The notes: generated by a model not told the origin, from the sequence alone. A stretch of DNA of 8,932 nt from Hyphomicrobiales bacterium (GCA_025363375.1 JANYDZ010000098.1:1-8932); one strand, 5' to 3'. Counted from the stretch's first letter, positions 1 to 6,474 are shown. Made by a program: numbers and translations.

Positions 1-1
1 C

Positions 2-922
2 GGACTCACTACCTATTCCGGCGATTACGAATATTATGAGCAGCAACGCGCGCAGAACGAAAGGCAGCAGCAGGCGCAGTTCGAGCGCCAGCAGGCGATG
101 CTGGCCAAGGAAATCAAATTCATCGAGCGTTTTAAAGCGCGCGCCTCGCACGCGGCGCAGGTGCAGAGCCGGGTGAAAAAGCTGGAGAAAATCGACCGCG
201 TCGAGCCGCCCAGGCGGCGTCAGAACGTGCTGTTCGAATTCCCGCCGGCTCCCCGCTCGGGCGAGGACGTGGTCAGCCTGTCGAGCGTGCGCAAGGGCTA
301 TGGCGCGCGAAAAATCTACGACGGGCTCGATTTTCAGGTGCGCCGACGCGAGCGCTGGGCGGTCATGGGGGTCAATGGCGCGGGCAAATCCACGCTGTTG
401 AAATTAATCGCCGGGGCGACCGAACCCGACGCCGGCGCCGTGGCGCTGGGGGGCAGCGTCAAAATGGGTTATTTCGCGCAGCATTCGATGGAATTGCTCG
501 ACGGCGAGAGGACGGTGTTTCAATCCCTTGAGGATTCGTTTCCGCAGGCCGGGCAAGGCTCGCTGCGCAATCTCGCGGGCTGTTTCGGCTTTTCGGGCGA
601 CGATGTGGAAAAGCGCTGCCGGGTGCTTTCGGGCGGCGAGAAGGCGCGGCTGGTGATGGCCAAAATGCTCTATGATCCCCCGAATTTTCTGGTGCTGGAC
701 GAGCCGACCAACCATCTCGACATCGTCACCAAGCAGATGCTGATCGCTGCGCTGTCGCAATACGAGGGCGCCATGCTGTTCGTCTCCCACGACCGGCATT
801 TTCTGGCCGCCCTCTCCAACCGTGTGCTGGAGCTGACGCCCGAGGGCGTTCACACCTATGGCGGGGGATACACGGACTATGTGGCGCGCACGGGTCACGA
901 GGCGCCGGGGTTGCACAATTAG
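2..922 (+). CDS. ABC-F family ATPase, C-terminal half (5' end outside window)
   Basis: The frame is open from the first base, so the gene begins upstream; 306 residues are visible, roughly the last 55-60% of a usual ABC-F protein of about 540 residues. The fragment opens with the charged, Gln/Arg/Lys-rich interdomain linker (about residues 8-70) that in this family reaches towards the ribosomal P/E site. The second nucleotide-binding domain follows: Walker A GVNGAGKST (123-131), Q-loop YFAQHS (157-162), signature LSGGEKARL (209-217), Walker B with the ABC-F hallmark FLVLDEPTNHLD (229-240) and switch histidine SHD (262-264). There are no membrane segments, so this is a soluble translation-associated ATPase and not a transporter. 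The exact subfamily (EttA, Uup, YheS, YbiT or resistance type) cannot be settled from half a protein. It converges tail to tail with alr. Confidence 0.93.
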   Translation, partial: GLTTYSGDYEYYEQQRAQNERQQQAQFERQQAMLAKEIKFIERFKARASHAAQVQSRVKKLEKIDRVEPPRRRQNVLFEFPPAPRSGEDVVSLSSVRKGYGARKIYDGLDFQVRRRERWAVMGVNGAGKSTLLKLIAGATEPDAGAVALGGSVKMGYFAQHSMELLDGERTVFQSLEDSFPQAGQGSLRNLAGCFGFSGDDVEKRCRVLSGGEKARLVMAKMLYDPPNFLVLDEPTNHLDIVTKQMLIAALSQYEGAMLFVSHDRHFLAALSNRVLELTPEGVHTYGGGYTDYVARTGHEAPGLHN

Positions 923-2085
923 GCTGGCCCACCGACATAAACCCGGCGATAGCGCCGCCCCAGACCGGTGAGAATTTCGTAGCCGATGGTTCCGGCGCGC
1001 GCGCCCATGTCGTCGATGGTGATTTTTTCGCCCAGCAGTTCCGCCACGATGCCGGGCGCAAGCAGCTTTTCGGGAACATCCGTCACGTCGATCACCGTCA
1101 GGTCCATCGACACGCGGCCGGTGAAGGGGCAGCGATTGCCCGCCACGATCGCCTCTCCCCCTGCCCTTTCGTCCGTCGCCATGAGATTGCGCGGCAGGCC
1201 GTCGGCGTAGCCGACACCGATGGTCGCAAGACGCGTCTTGCGCCGGGCTTTCCACTGGCCGTTGTAACCAACCGTTTCGCCGGCCTCGATGTCGCGCAAT
1301 TGCAGGATCGGCGCCTGAAGGCGCACAACCGGCTGCATGGGATTCTTGCGACCTGGCGTGGGATTGCCGCCGTAGAGGGCGTAGCCGGGACGCGCGAGTT
1401 CGAAAAAGGGCTTTTGCGGCAGAAAGATGCCGCTAGAATTGGCGAGGCTGGCGGGGACGCCGGAAAGCTGTTTGCGCAGTTTATGGAAGGCGGCGATCTG
1501 GCGCCGGTTGAACGGATCCGATCGGGCTTCCGACGCGACGAAATGGCTCATCAGGAGATCAACGGACACGCCGGCGCTGTTGCCAGCTACCGCGTTGCTC
1601 GTCTGCTCAAGGAACGCGCCAAGACGATCCAGCGAAACGCCGAGCCTGTTCATGCCGGTATCCACGTGCAGCGCCGCGGGAATGTTGCGGGCGTTGAAGC
1701 GGGCGCTCGCGGCCCAGCTGCGCAATTCCTCGAAGGAGCCCAGCACCGGGCGCAGGCCGCTTTCGAAATAGGCTTTGGCGACGGCCTTGCCCGGCAGCAA
1801 GCCGTTCAGCACGTAGATGCGAAAACCCTTGCGCGCGCCGAGGGCCTCGCGCACGCGCGCGCCTTCGCTGGCGTGCGCCACGAAGAAGGTTCGGCAACCG
1901 GCTTTCGCCAGCGCGCGCGCCGCGTGTTGCGCGCCAGTGCCGTAAGCATCCGCCTTCACCACGGCGGCGCATTCCGACGGCGCGACGCGCGCTGCAAGCA
2001 GCTTCCAGTTGGCGGCCAGCGCGCCAAGATCAATCGTCAGTATTGCCTGAGCGCTCGCGAGCGGAATTTGCGGCGGACCCGCCAC
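919..2085 (-). CDS. alr: Alanine racemase
   Basis: PLP-dependent interconversion of L- and D-alanine in the cytoplasm, feeding D-Ala to peptidoglycan synthesis. With the GTG start at 2085 the protein has 388 residues, the usual size. The PLP lysine lies in VVKADAYGTG (Lys44), and the catalytic tyrosine of the second base in TVGYNGQWK (Tyr274). LANSSGIF, ELARPGYALYGG, IGVGYADGLPR and GRVSMDL match conserved stretches of both the barrel and the C-terminal beta domain. Start choice: the frame extends to a TTG at 2130, but that lies 44 bases inside dnaB. GTG 2085 sits one base after the dnaB TGA (TGA-A-GTG), with GGAG about ten bases upstream, so translational coupling to dnaB is likely. The TAA stop (919-921) overlaps the ABC-F TAG on the other strand. 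The start is less certain than the function. Confidence 0.95.
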   Translation of the reverse strand: MAGPPQIPLASAQAILTIDLGALAANWKLLAARVAPSECAAVVKADAYGTGAQHAARALAKAGCRTFFVAHASEGARVREALGARKGFRIYVLNGLLPGKAVAKAYFESGLRPVLGSFEELRSWAASARFNARNIPAALHVDTGMNRLGVSLDRLGAFLEQTSNAVAGNSAGVSVDLLMSHFVASEARSDPFNRRQIAAFHKLRKQLSGVPASLANSSGIFLPQKPFFELARPGYALYGGNPTPGRKNPMQPVVRLQAPILQLRDIEAGETVGYNGQWKARRKTRLATIGVGYADGLPRNLMATDERAGGEAIVAGNRCPFTGRVSMDLTVIDVTDVPEKLLAPGIVAELLGEKITIDDMGARAGTIGYEILTGLGRRYRRVYVGGPA

Positions 2086-2086
2086 T

Positions 2087-3598
2087 TCAATAGGGCTCCG
2101 GCAGACGGTCGGACTGGGCGAGATTGCCAAAGCGCGTCATTTCCGCCTCGAAGGACAGATCGACGGAACCGGTCGGGCCGTGACGCTGCTTGCCGATGAT
2201 GATTTCGGCGCGGCCATGGGCGCGCTCCATGTCGGCCATCCACTTGGCGTATTCCTCGGTGCCGATCTGCGGCTCGCGGTTCTTCACGTAATATTCCTCG
2301 CGGTACACGAACATGACGACGTCGGCGTCCTGTTCGATGGAGCCGGATTCGCGCAAATCGGACAATTGCGGACGCTTGTCCTCTCGCTGTTCGACCTGAC
2401 GCGACAATTGCGACAAAGCGACGACCGGGACCTTCAATTCCTTGGCAAGCGCCTTAAGGCTGGTGGTGATCTCGGTCAATTCCTGCACACGGTTGGTGTT
2501 GGCGCCCGACTTTGAGCCGGACAACAGCTGCAAATAATCGACCACAAGCAGGTCGAGGCCGCGCTGACGTTTGAGGCGGCGGGCGCGCGCCGTGAGTTGC
2601 GCGATGGAGATGCCGCCGGTTTGGTCGATGTAGAAGGGAATCGACTGCATTTCACGCGAGGCTTCGGTGATGCGCTGGAACTCGCCGTCGTCGATGGCGC
2701 CGCGGCGGATTTTGTTGGAGGGAACCCCGGACTGCTCGGAAATAATACGAGTCGCCAATTGCTCGGCCGACATTTCGAGCGAGAAAAAGCCGACGATGCC
2801 GCCGTTGGTCGTGCCGTGCGAACCATCCGGGCGCACCTCGAACTGATAGGCGCGGGCGATGTTGAAGGCGATGTTGGTCGCCAGAGCCGTCTTGCCCATG
2901 CCGGGGCGGCCCGCGATGATGACAAGATCGGACGATTGCAGGCCGCCGAGCTTGAAGTCGAGGTCGGACAGGCCCGTTGCAATGCCCGACAACTGGCCGT
3001 CGCGTTCATAGGCCTTCGCGGCCATGTCGATGGCGGTGGTCAGCGCGTTGCCAAAGGACTGAAAGCCGCCGTCGTAGCGGCCCTGCTCGGCGATTTCATA
3101 GAGGCGGCGCTCGGCCTCCTCGATCTGGGCGCGCGGCGACATGTCGACGGGCGCGTCATAGGCGACGTTGACGACCTCCTCGCCTATGACGATGAGATTG
3201 CGGCGGATCGCCAGATCGTAAATCGTGCGGCCATAATCGGCGGCGTTGATGATGGTCGTCGCTTCGCCCGCCAGCCGCGCCAGATAACGCGGCACGGTCA
3301 TGCCGCCGCCAAGATCGTGCTCGCCGAGAAAGGTTTTAAGCGTGACGACGGTCGCGATCTTGCCGGCCCTGATAAGCTGCGAGGCGACCTCGAACGTGCG
3401 CCTGTGCAGCTCTTCGGAAAAATGCTCGGCGCGCAGGAAATCGGAGACGCGGTCATAGGCGTCGTTGTTGACGATGATGGCGCCCAGCAGGGCCTGTTCC
3501 GCCTCGATGTTGTGAGGGGGAACGCGATAGGCGGGCGCTTCGGACGGCGCGGCGTTGAAAACACCGGCGCGGCCCGTCAATTGTTCAACGGCGGACAT
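2087..3598 (-). CDS. dnaB: Replicative DNA helicase DnaB
   Basis: Hexameric ATP-driven 5'-3' helicase that unwinds the replication fork and recruits primase. 503 residues, ATG start. The N-terminal domain starts at VPPHNIEAEQALLGAII (about 26-42). The RecA-like C-terminal domain has Walker A GRPGMGKTA (230-238), SLEMS (273-277), Walker B LLVVDYLQLL (350-359), DLRESGSIEQDAD (414-426) and the arginine-finger region KQRHGPTG (470-477). A 16-residue segment (about 251-266) before the SLEMS strand is an insertion I know from alphaproteobacterial DnaB; it does not resemble an intein. The start has no clear Shine-Dalgarno: a run of eight A precedes GCGACC-ATG. The 279-base gap after rplI, with a terminator-like hairpin, suggests an own promoter; alr follows almost without a gap. 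Confidence 0.98.
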   Translation of the reverse strand: MSAVEQLTGRAGVFNAAPSEAPAYRVPPHNIEAEQALLGAIIVNNDAYDRVSDFLRAEHFSEELHRRTFEVASQLIRAGKIATVVTLKTFLGEHDLGGGMTVPRYLARLAGEATTIINAADYGRTIYDLAIRRNLIVIGEEVVNVAYDAPVDMSPRAQIEEAERRLYEIAEQGRYDGGFQSFGNALTTAIDMAAKAYERDGQLSGIATGLSDLDFKLGGLQSSDLVIIAGRPGMGKTALATNIAFNIARAYQFEVRPDGSHGTTNGGIVGFFSLEMSAEQLATRIISEQSGVPSNKIRRGAIDDGEFQRITEASREMQSIPFYIDQTGGISIAQLTARARRLKRQRGLDLLVVDYLQLLSGSKSGANTNRVQELTEITTSLKALAKELKVPVVALSQLSRQVEQREDKRPQLSDLRESGSIEQDADVVMFVYREEYYVKNREPQIGTEEYAKWMADMERAHGRAEIIIGKQRHGPTGSVDLSFEAEMTRFGNLAQSDRLPEPY

Positions 3599-3704
3599 GG
3601 TCGCTTTTTTTTAACAGAGGGAACTCAACCCCGCGCCGACGAACACAAACATGCCGCGCTGGCCTCGCGCGCAGACTTGCACGCATTGCCCGATGAAGCG
3701 ACGC

Positions 3705-3733
3705 GAATCAGACTCTTTTTAACCTAATCCACA
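3705..3733. promoter_or_regulatory. DnaA-box-like site next to two GANTC sites upstream of dnaB
   Basis: TAATCCACA at 3725-3733 differs at one base from the DnaA box TTATCCACA. Ten bases to its left are GAATC (3705-3709) and GACTC (3711-3715), both targets of the cell-cycle methylase CcrM of alphaproteobacteria. The group lies 107-135 bases before the dnaB start, where a promoter would be expected. The motifs are seen; control of dnaB by DnaA or methylation is inference, and other GANTC sites occur elsewhere in the window. Confidence 0.3.
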
Positions 3734-3738
3734 GGCGG

Positions 3739-3767
3739 AAAATTGACGCTGGAAAAGATGCAATTTT
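3739..3767. repeat. A/T-rich inverted repeat in the rplI-dnaB gap
   Basis: AAAATTG (3739-3745) and CAATTTT (3761-3767) are perfect 7-base inverted arms separated by 15 bases. The repeat lies in the non-coding DNA between rplI and dnaB, a few bases from the DnaA-box-like site, and could be an operator or be fortuitous. The rest of 3599-3877 shows no gene on either strand that I would support. Confidence 0.3.
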
Positions 3768-3811
3768 GTTGGCGTTCCCCCGCGTTTCATGCCTGCGTCC
3801 GGTTCGGTTCC

Positions 3812-3843
3812 AAAACGCATTCGGGCGCCCGCAGGCGCCCGAA
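3812..3843 (-). terminator. Probable terminator after rplI
   Basis: Arms TTCGGGCGCC (3820-3829) and GGCGCCCGAA (3834-3843) form a perfect 10-bp stem with a 4-base loop, starting about 35 bases after the rplI stop in the direction of transcription. The transcript then reads UGCGUUUUGG, so the U-tract is short and displaced by four bases; termination may be partial. On the + strand the hairpin is followed by A residues, so it would not act in that direction. Confidence 0.5.
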
Positions 3844-3877
3844 AAATATCGTGTGATCGCAGAGCGTTCGATGGCGA

Positions 3878-4447
3878 TCAGCGGTCGCCGAGGCTGCCGC
3901 CGGATTCTTCCAACGCCCGGCCGATTTCCAGACCCAGGTCGTCCATCGAGGTTTCCTCGACCGTGATGATCTGCTCGCCCTTGGCCTGGCGCTCGGCCTC
4001 TTCGGGCGAACGCGCGACGTTGATGGTCACCTTGGCTTCGACTTCCGGATGCAGGTGCATCGGCACGACATGCAGACCGAGGTTCTTGATCGGGCTCGAC
4101 AGGTGAACCTGATTGCGATTGACGTTGAACCCGCCGGCGGCAACCGTTTGGGCGATGTCGCGCGTCGAGACGGAGCCGTAGAGCTGACCGGTTTCGCCGG
4201 CCTGACGGATAATGACGAAGCTCTGGCCATCCAGCTTCTCGGCGACCTTGCCGGCCTCGGACTTCTGTTCGAGGTTGCGCGCCTCGAGTTGCGCGCGCTG
4301 GCCTTCAAAACGCTTGCGGTTGGCCTCGTTGGCGCGCAGGGCTTTTCCGCGCGGCAAGAGGAAATTGCGGGCAAAACCATCCTTGACGCGGACCACTTCG
4401 CCCATCTGGCCGAGCTTGGCGACGCGTTCGAGCAATATGACTTCCAT
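3878..4447 (-). CDS. rplI: 50S ribosomal protein L9
   Basis: L9 binds 23S rRNA near the base of the L1 stalk and helps keep reading frame. 189 residues. The N-terminal domain matches the family signature (MEVILLERVAKLGQMGEVV, then VKDGFARNFLLPRGKA, about residues 1-37). A long charged helix follows (about 40-75), then the C-terminal domain ending near VEAKVTINVAR (about 137-146). Residues 148-189 form a Glu-rich acidic extension that E. coli L9 (about 150 residues) lacks and that I associate with alphaproteobacterial L9. The reading frame runs open further upstream, to 4876, but ATG 4447 is chosen because it gives the canonical L9 N-terminus and has a textbook ribosome-binding site. It lies 20 bases after the DUF2232 stop, so it is in the same transcription unit. 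Confidence 0.97.
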   Translation of the reverse strand: MEVILLERVAKLGQMGEVVRVKDGFARNFLLPRGKALRANEANRKRFEGQRAQLEARNLEQKSEAGKVAEKLDGQSFVIIRQAGETGQLYGSVSTRDIAQTVAAGGFNVNRNQVHLSSPIKNLGLHVVPMHLHPEVEAKVTINVARSPEEAERQAKGEQIITVEETSMDDLGLEIGRALEESGGSLGDR

Positions 4448-4453
4448 GATATT

Positions 4454-4461
4454 CTCCTTTT
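4454..4461 (-). promoter_or_regulatory. Shine-Dalgarno of rplI
   Basis: Reads AAAAGGAG on the transcribed sense strand, six bases before ATG 4447. It is the strongest ribosome-binding site in the cluster and decides the rplI start against the longer open frame. It occupies the 20-base gap after the DUF2232 stop. Confidence 0.85.
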
Positions 4462-4467
4462 GGGGTT

Positions 4468-5409
4468 TCAGTTGGGTTTGGGTGAACGGGACCCGCGAGG
4501 GCGCAGGGGGCGAAAAAGATCGAAGAGTCCGATTCCAGCGGCCAGGAACAGCGGCCAGGGAAACACGACGAGGGTCGCGCCATATTGGGCGACGAGCATG
4601 CCGACGCGGGCGGGATGGCCGCGCGTCAACTGGTGCAGCACGGCCAGTCCCTGCATGGCGAGGGCCGCGCCAATGGCGGCGGCGGCGGTCGCGGCGAAAA
4701 CACGCACCGCGCCGGGAAGCAGGGCCAGAGCGCAGAAAACCGCCAGCGTTACGATTGCGCCGCGCGGCAGGGCGAGGGTCGCGGGAATATCCTGCCAGGG
4801 TTTCGCCAGCAGGCCGGAGATCTGCACAATGCGGCCGGCAAGCCAGGCGTTCAACGCGAAGGCGAAGACGCCCCACATCGCCATGACCGGCGCCATGGCG
4901 ACGACCAGCATGGCCGACAGATCAAGCGCGTTCGAGACCCCGGCAACCGAGCCGGCCCGTTCAAGAGCGGCGCTGAGAACCGGCGCAAAGCGCGCCGCAA
5001 GATCTTCAATCGCGGCGTCGTAGGAGGGATAGCTGAAGCCGACAACCAGGATCGACATCCAGTCAATCGCAACGGTCAGGCCGACGATCCAGACCAGCAG
5101 CCGGCTGACATTATAGCCGGGCGCGTCCGGCTCCGACCGCGCCACATGATTCAGGATCAGCGCGGGCGCCGCGACCGAAAGGATATAGGCCAGAGCCACC
5201 AGATATTGCAGCACCATGGCGATCAGCGCGACGCCGACAAGCCCCGCCAGAACGCCGGAGCGCCGACCATAGCCAAGCGCTACGATGAGCAGCGGCAAGG
5301 GCGCAAATATGCCGATGGCCAGCGCAAGGAACGAGCCCTTGGCCGGCAGGAAGAAGAAAACCGCCGAGGCGACGCCCGCCCCCAGGGTGATGAGTAATTG
5401 CTGAATCAT
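4468..5409 (-). CDS. DUF2232 family multi-pass membrane protein
   Basis: 313 residues, very hydrophobic. I count about eight likely membrane segments, including roughly residues 5-22, 26-46, 53-72, 74-90, 107-127, 167-188, 217-237 and 282-301. The C-terminus is short and basic (RPLRPRGSRSPKPN), consistent with a cytoplasmic tail. Position between rpsR and rplI matches the DUF2232 (YybS-like) genes found there in rhizobial genomes; the assignment rests on context and topology more than on a diagnostic motif. No biochemical role is established that I can state. The ATG at 5409 has only a weak upstream ribosome-binding site, and the 124-base gap from rpsR carries a stem-loop, so expression is probably lower than that of the flanking ribosomal proteins. 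It ends 20 bases before rplI. Confidence 0.82.
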   Translation of the reverse strand: MIQQLLITLGAGVASAVFFFLPAKGSFLALAIGIFAPLPLLIVALGYGRRSGVLAGLVGVALIAMVLQYLVALAYILSVAAPALILNHVARSEPDAPGYNVSRLLVWIVGLTVAIDWMSILVVGFSYPSYDAAIEDLAARFAPVLSAALERAGSVAGVSNALDLSAMLVVAMAPVMAMWGVFAFALNAWLAGRIVQISGLLAKPWQDIPATLALPRGAIVTLAVFCALALLPGAVRVFAATAAAAIGAALAMQGLAVLHQLTRGHPARVGMLVAQYGATLVVFPWPLFLAAGIGLFDLFRPLRPRGSRSPKPN

Positions 5410-5434
5410 CGCCGAGCTGTCCCGCTGCGAGAGC

Positions 5435-5469
5435 GGTTAGGGAGAGGCGCAAAGCCCGCTCTCCCAACC
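5435..5469 (-). repeat. Bulged stem-loop between rpsR and the DUF2232 gene
   Basis: On the transcript, GGUU then GGGAGAG pair with CUCUCCC and AACC, with one unpaired U: an 11-bp stem with a single bulge and a 12-base loop. In + coordinates the arms are 5435-5438 plus 5440-5446, and 5459-5465 plus 5466-5469. No U-tract follows, so this is not a standard terminator. A smaller hairpin (5422-5426 with 5432-5436) overlaps its 3' end by two bases. A processing or stability element is the likely role. Confidence 0.5.
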
Positions 5470-5533
5470 AGACGCGCCGGACCATTCCGCCGCGCCGACG
5501 TTTTTTCCCGCCCCGCAGGAAGGGAAGGCTTAT

Positions 5534-5785
5534 TTAGCGGATCACGTAGGGCAGAAGGCCGAGAAAACGCGCGCGCTTGATGGCCTGCGCGAGATCGCGC
5601 TGCTTCTTGGCGGAAACCGCCGTGATGCGCGAGGGAACGATTTTTCCGCGCTCGGAAATGTAGCGCGAGAGAAGGCGCACATCCTTGTAATCGATCTTCG
5701 GCGCGCTGGGGCCGGTGAAGGGGCAAGACTTGCGGCGGCGAAAAAACGGACGGCGGGTGGGAGCGGCTGCGGCAGTGGTGGACAT
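5534..5785 (-). CDS. rpsR: 30S ribosomal protein S18
   Basis: S18 binds the central domain of 16S rRNA as a heterodimer with S6, its operon neighbour. 83 residues, normal for the family. Recognised by RRPFFRRRKSCPFTG (about 11-25), IDYKDVRLLSRYISERGKIVPSRITAVSAKKQR (about 31-63) and the basic C-terminal helix AIKRARFLGLLPYV (about 68-81). ATG 5785 lies two bases after the rpsF TAG, and its Shine-Dalgarno (GAGGGAG on the sense strand, seven bases before the ATG) is inside the last rpsF codons, so the two genes are translationally coupled. This fits the need for equal amounts of the two partners. Confidence 0.97.
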   Translation of the reverse strand: MSTTAAAAPTRRPFFRRRKSCPFTGPSAPKIDYKDVRLLSRYISERGKIVPSRITAVSAKKQRDLAQAIKRARFLGLLPYVIR

Positions 5786-5787
5786 GA

Positions 5788-6264
5788 CTATGCTCCCTCG
5801 TGGGCGGAATCTTCGCGCGGACGGCGCGGCGGACGGTCGGGACGATCGCCACGATCAGGCCGGTCGCCACGGTCAAAACGACCGCCGCCGCCGCGGCCGC
5901 CGCGATCGCCACGCTCGCCGCGATCCTCGCGGTCGCTGTCGTCGCGTTTGCGCATCATGGCGGAGGGGCCGTCTTCGTGGCTCTCCACGCGCAGGGTGAT
6001 ATGGCGCAGGACGTCCTCGCTGAGGCCCATCTGGCGCTCCATTTCATTGACGGCCGCGGGCGGCGCGTCGATGTTGATGAGTGTGAAATGCGCCTTGCGG
6101 TTCTTGTTGATCCGGTAGGCGAGGGATTTGACGCCCCAGTACTCGACCTTGGCGACCTTGCCGCCGCCGTTGGCGAGGATTTGCTTGTACCCTTCCGTCA
6201 TCGCTTCCACCTGCTGGGCGGTCACATCCTGACGAACGAGATAGACGTGCTCATAGAGAGCCAT
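5788..6264 (-). CDS. rpsF: 30S ribosomal protein S6 with Arg/Gly/Asp-rich tail
   Basis: S6 joins the 30S platform with S18. 158 residues. The ferredoxin-like core is clear: MALYEHVYLVRQDV (1-14), VEYWGVKSLAYRINKNRKAHF (about 41-61) and LSEDVLRHITLRVE (about 81-94). After about residue 100 comes a low-complexity tail of Arg, Asp and Gly with RGD/RGG-like repeats (RGERGDRGGRGGGGRFDRG, RGDRPDRGDRPDR), likely disordered; E. coli S6 instead carries a short glutamate tail. It is the first gene of the cluster. ATG 6264 is preceded by AGAAAGG with a six-base spacer, and this site is predicted to be buried in a long-range helix of the leader. A very long open frame on the opposite strand here reflects base composition. 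Confidence 0.96.
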   Translation of the reverse strand: MALYEHVYLVRQDVTAQQVEAMTEGYKQILANGGGKVAKVEYWGVKSLAYRINKNRKAHFTLINIDAPPAAVNEMERQMGLSEDVLRHITLRVESHEDGPSAMMRKRDDSDREDRGERGDRGGRGGGGRFDRGDRPDRGDRPDRPPRRPREDSAHEGA

Positions 6265-6267
6265 TGG

Positions 6268-6344
6268 AAGCCTTTCTCTGATCTTGCCATTTCACTGGCT
6301 GTTTGCGCCCCGGCGCGTAGCCCTCCGAGCCCGGAGAAAGGCCC
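6268..6344 (-). promoter_or_regulatory. Structured rpsF mRNA leader that would sequester the Shine-Dalgarno
   Basis: In transcript sense, GGGCCUUUCUC (from 6344 down to 6334) can pair with GAGAAAGGCUU (6278 down to 6268): nine Watson-Crick pairs and two G-U pairs. The second arm is the rpsF ribosome-binding region itself. The 55 enclosed bases hold small hairpins at 6286-6299 (GCCA/TGGC) and 6305-6316 (GCGC/GCGC). A third hairpin, CUCCG-GGCU-CGGAG at 6323-6336, shares three bases with the upstream arm, so it competes with the sequestering helix. S6:S18-responsive leaders ahead of rpsF are known in many bacteria, which makes autoregulation plausible; I cannot confirm a match to that motif. Confidence 0.5.
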
Positions 6345-6446
6345 GACGGATTTCATCGAAGGCGGAGACACGGGAAAGCGGGATCCTTGGCCCTGCCCGC
6401 GCAAACACGGGCTTTCCGTTCAGCCCCCAGCCGGAGCAGTGGGCGC

Positions 6447-6474
6447 GTTCTACACGATTGACGCGGGGATGCAA
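6447..6474 (-). promoter_or_regulatory. Weak candidate promoter for the rpsF cluster
   Basis: Leftward TTGCAT (6474-6469), 16 bases, then TAGAAC (6452-6447). Matches to the sigma-70 consensus are partial. A start near 6440 would give a leader of about 175 bases that includes the whole SD-covering structure. Low certainty. Confidence 0.22.

Noticed and set aside
251..266. DnaB residues 251-266 considered as an intein or mini-insertion
   Set aside because: Only about 16 residues long, without intein splice motifs, and typical of alphaproteobacterial DnaB. Coordinates here are residue numbers of the dnaB product.
1300..2199. A 299-residue + strand open frame opposite alr
   Set aside because: Antisense to a clear alanine racemase with active-site residues; no domain of its own.
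2597..3727. A 376-residue + strand open frame opposite dnaB
   Set aside because: It is wholly antisense to dnaB over most of its length and shows no recognisable domain; a shadow of codon bias.
4448..4876. A longer rplI reading frame adding about 143 residues upstream
   Set aside because: The extra part overlaps the DUF2232 gene in another frame, and ATG 4447 has a strong ribosome-binding site and the canonical L9 N-terminus.
5820..5930. Repetitive GC-rich DNA considered as a repeat array or CRISPR
   Set aside because: The short repeats encode the RGD-type tail of S6; there are no regular repeats with unique spacers.
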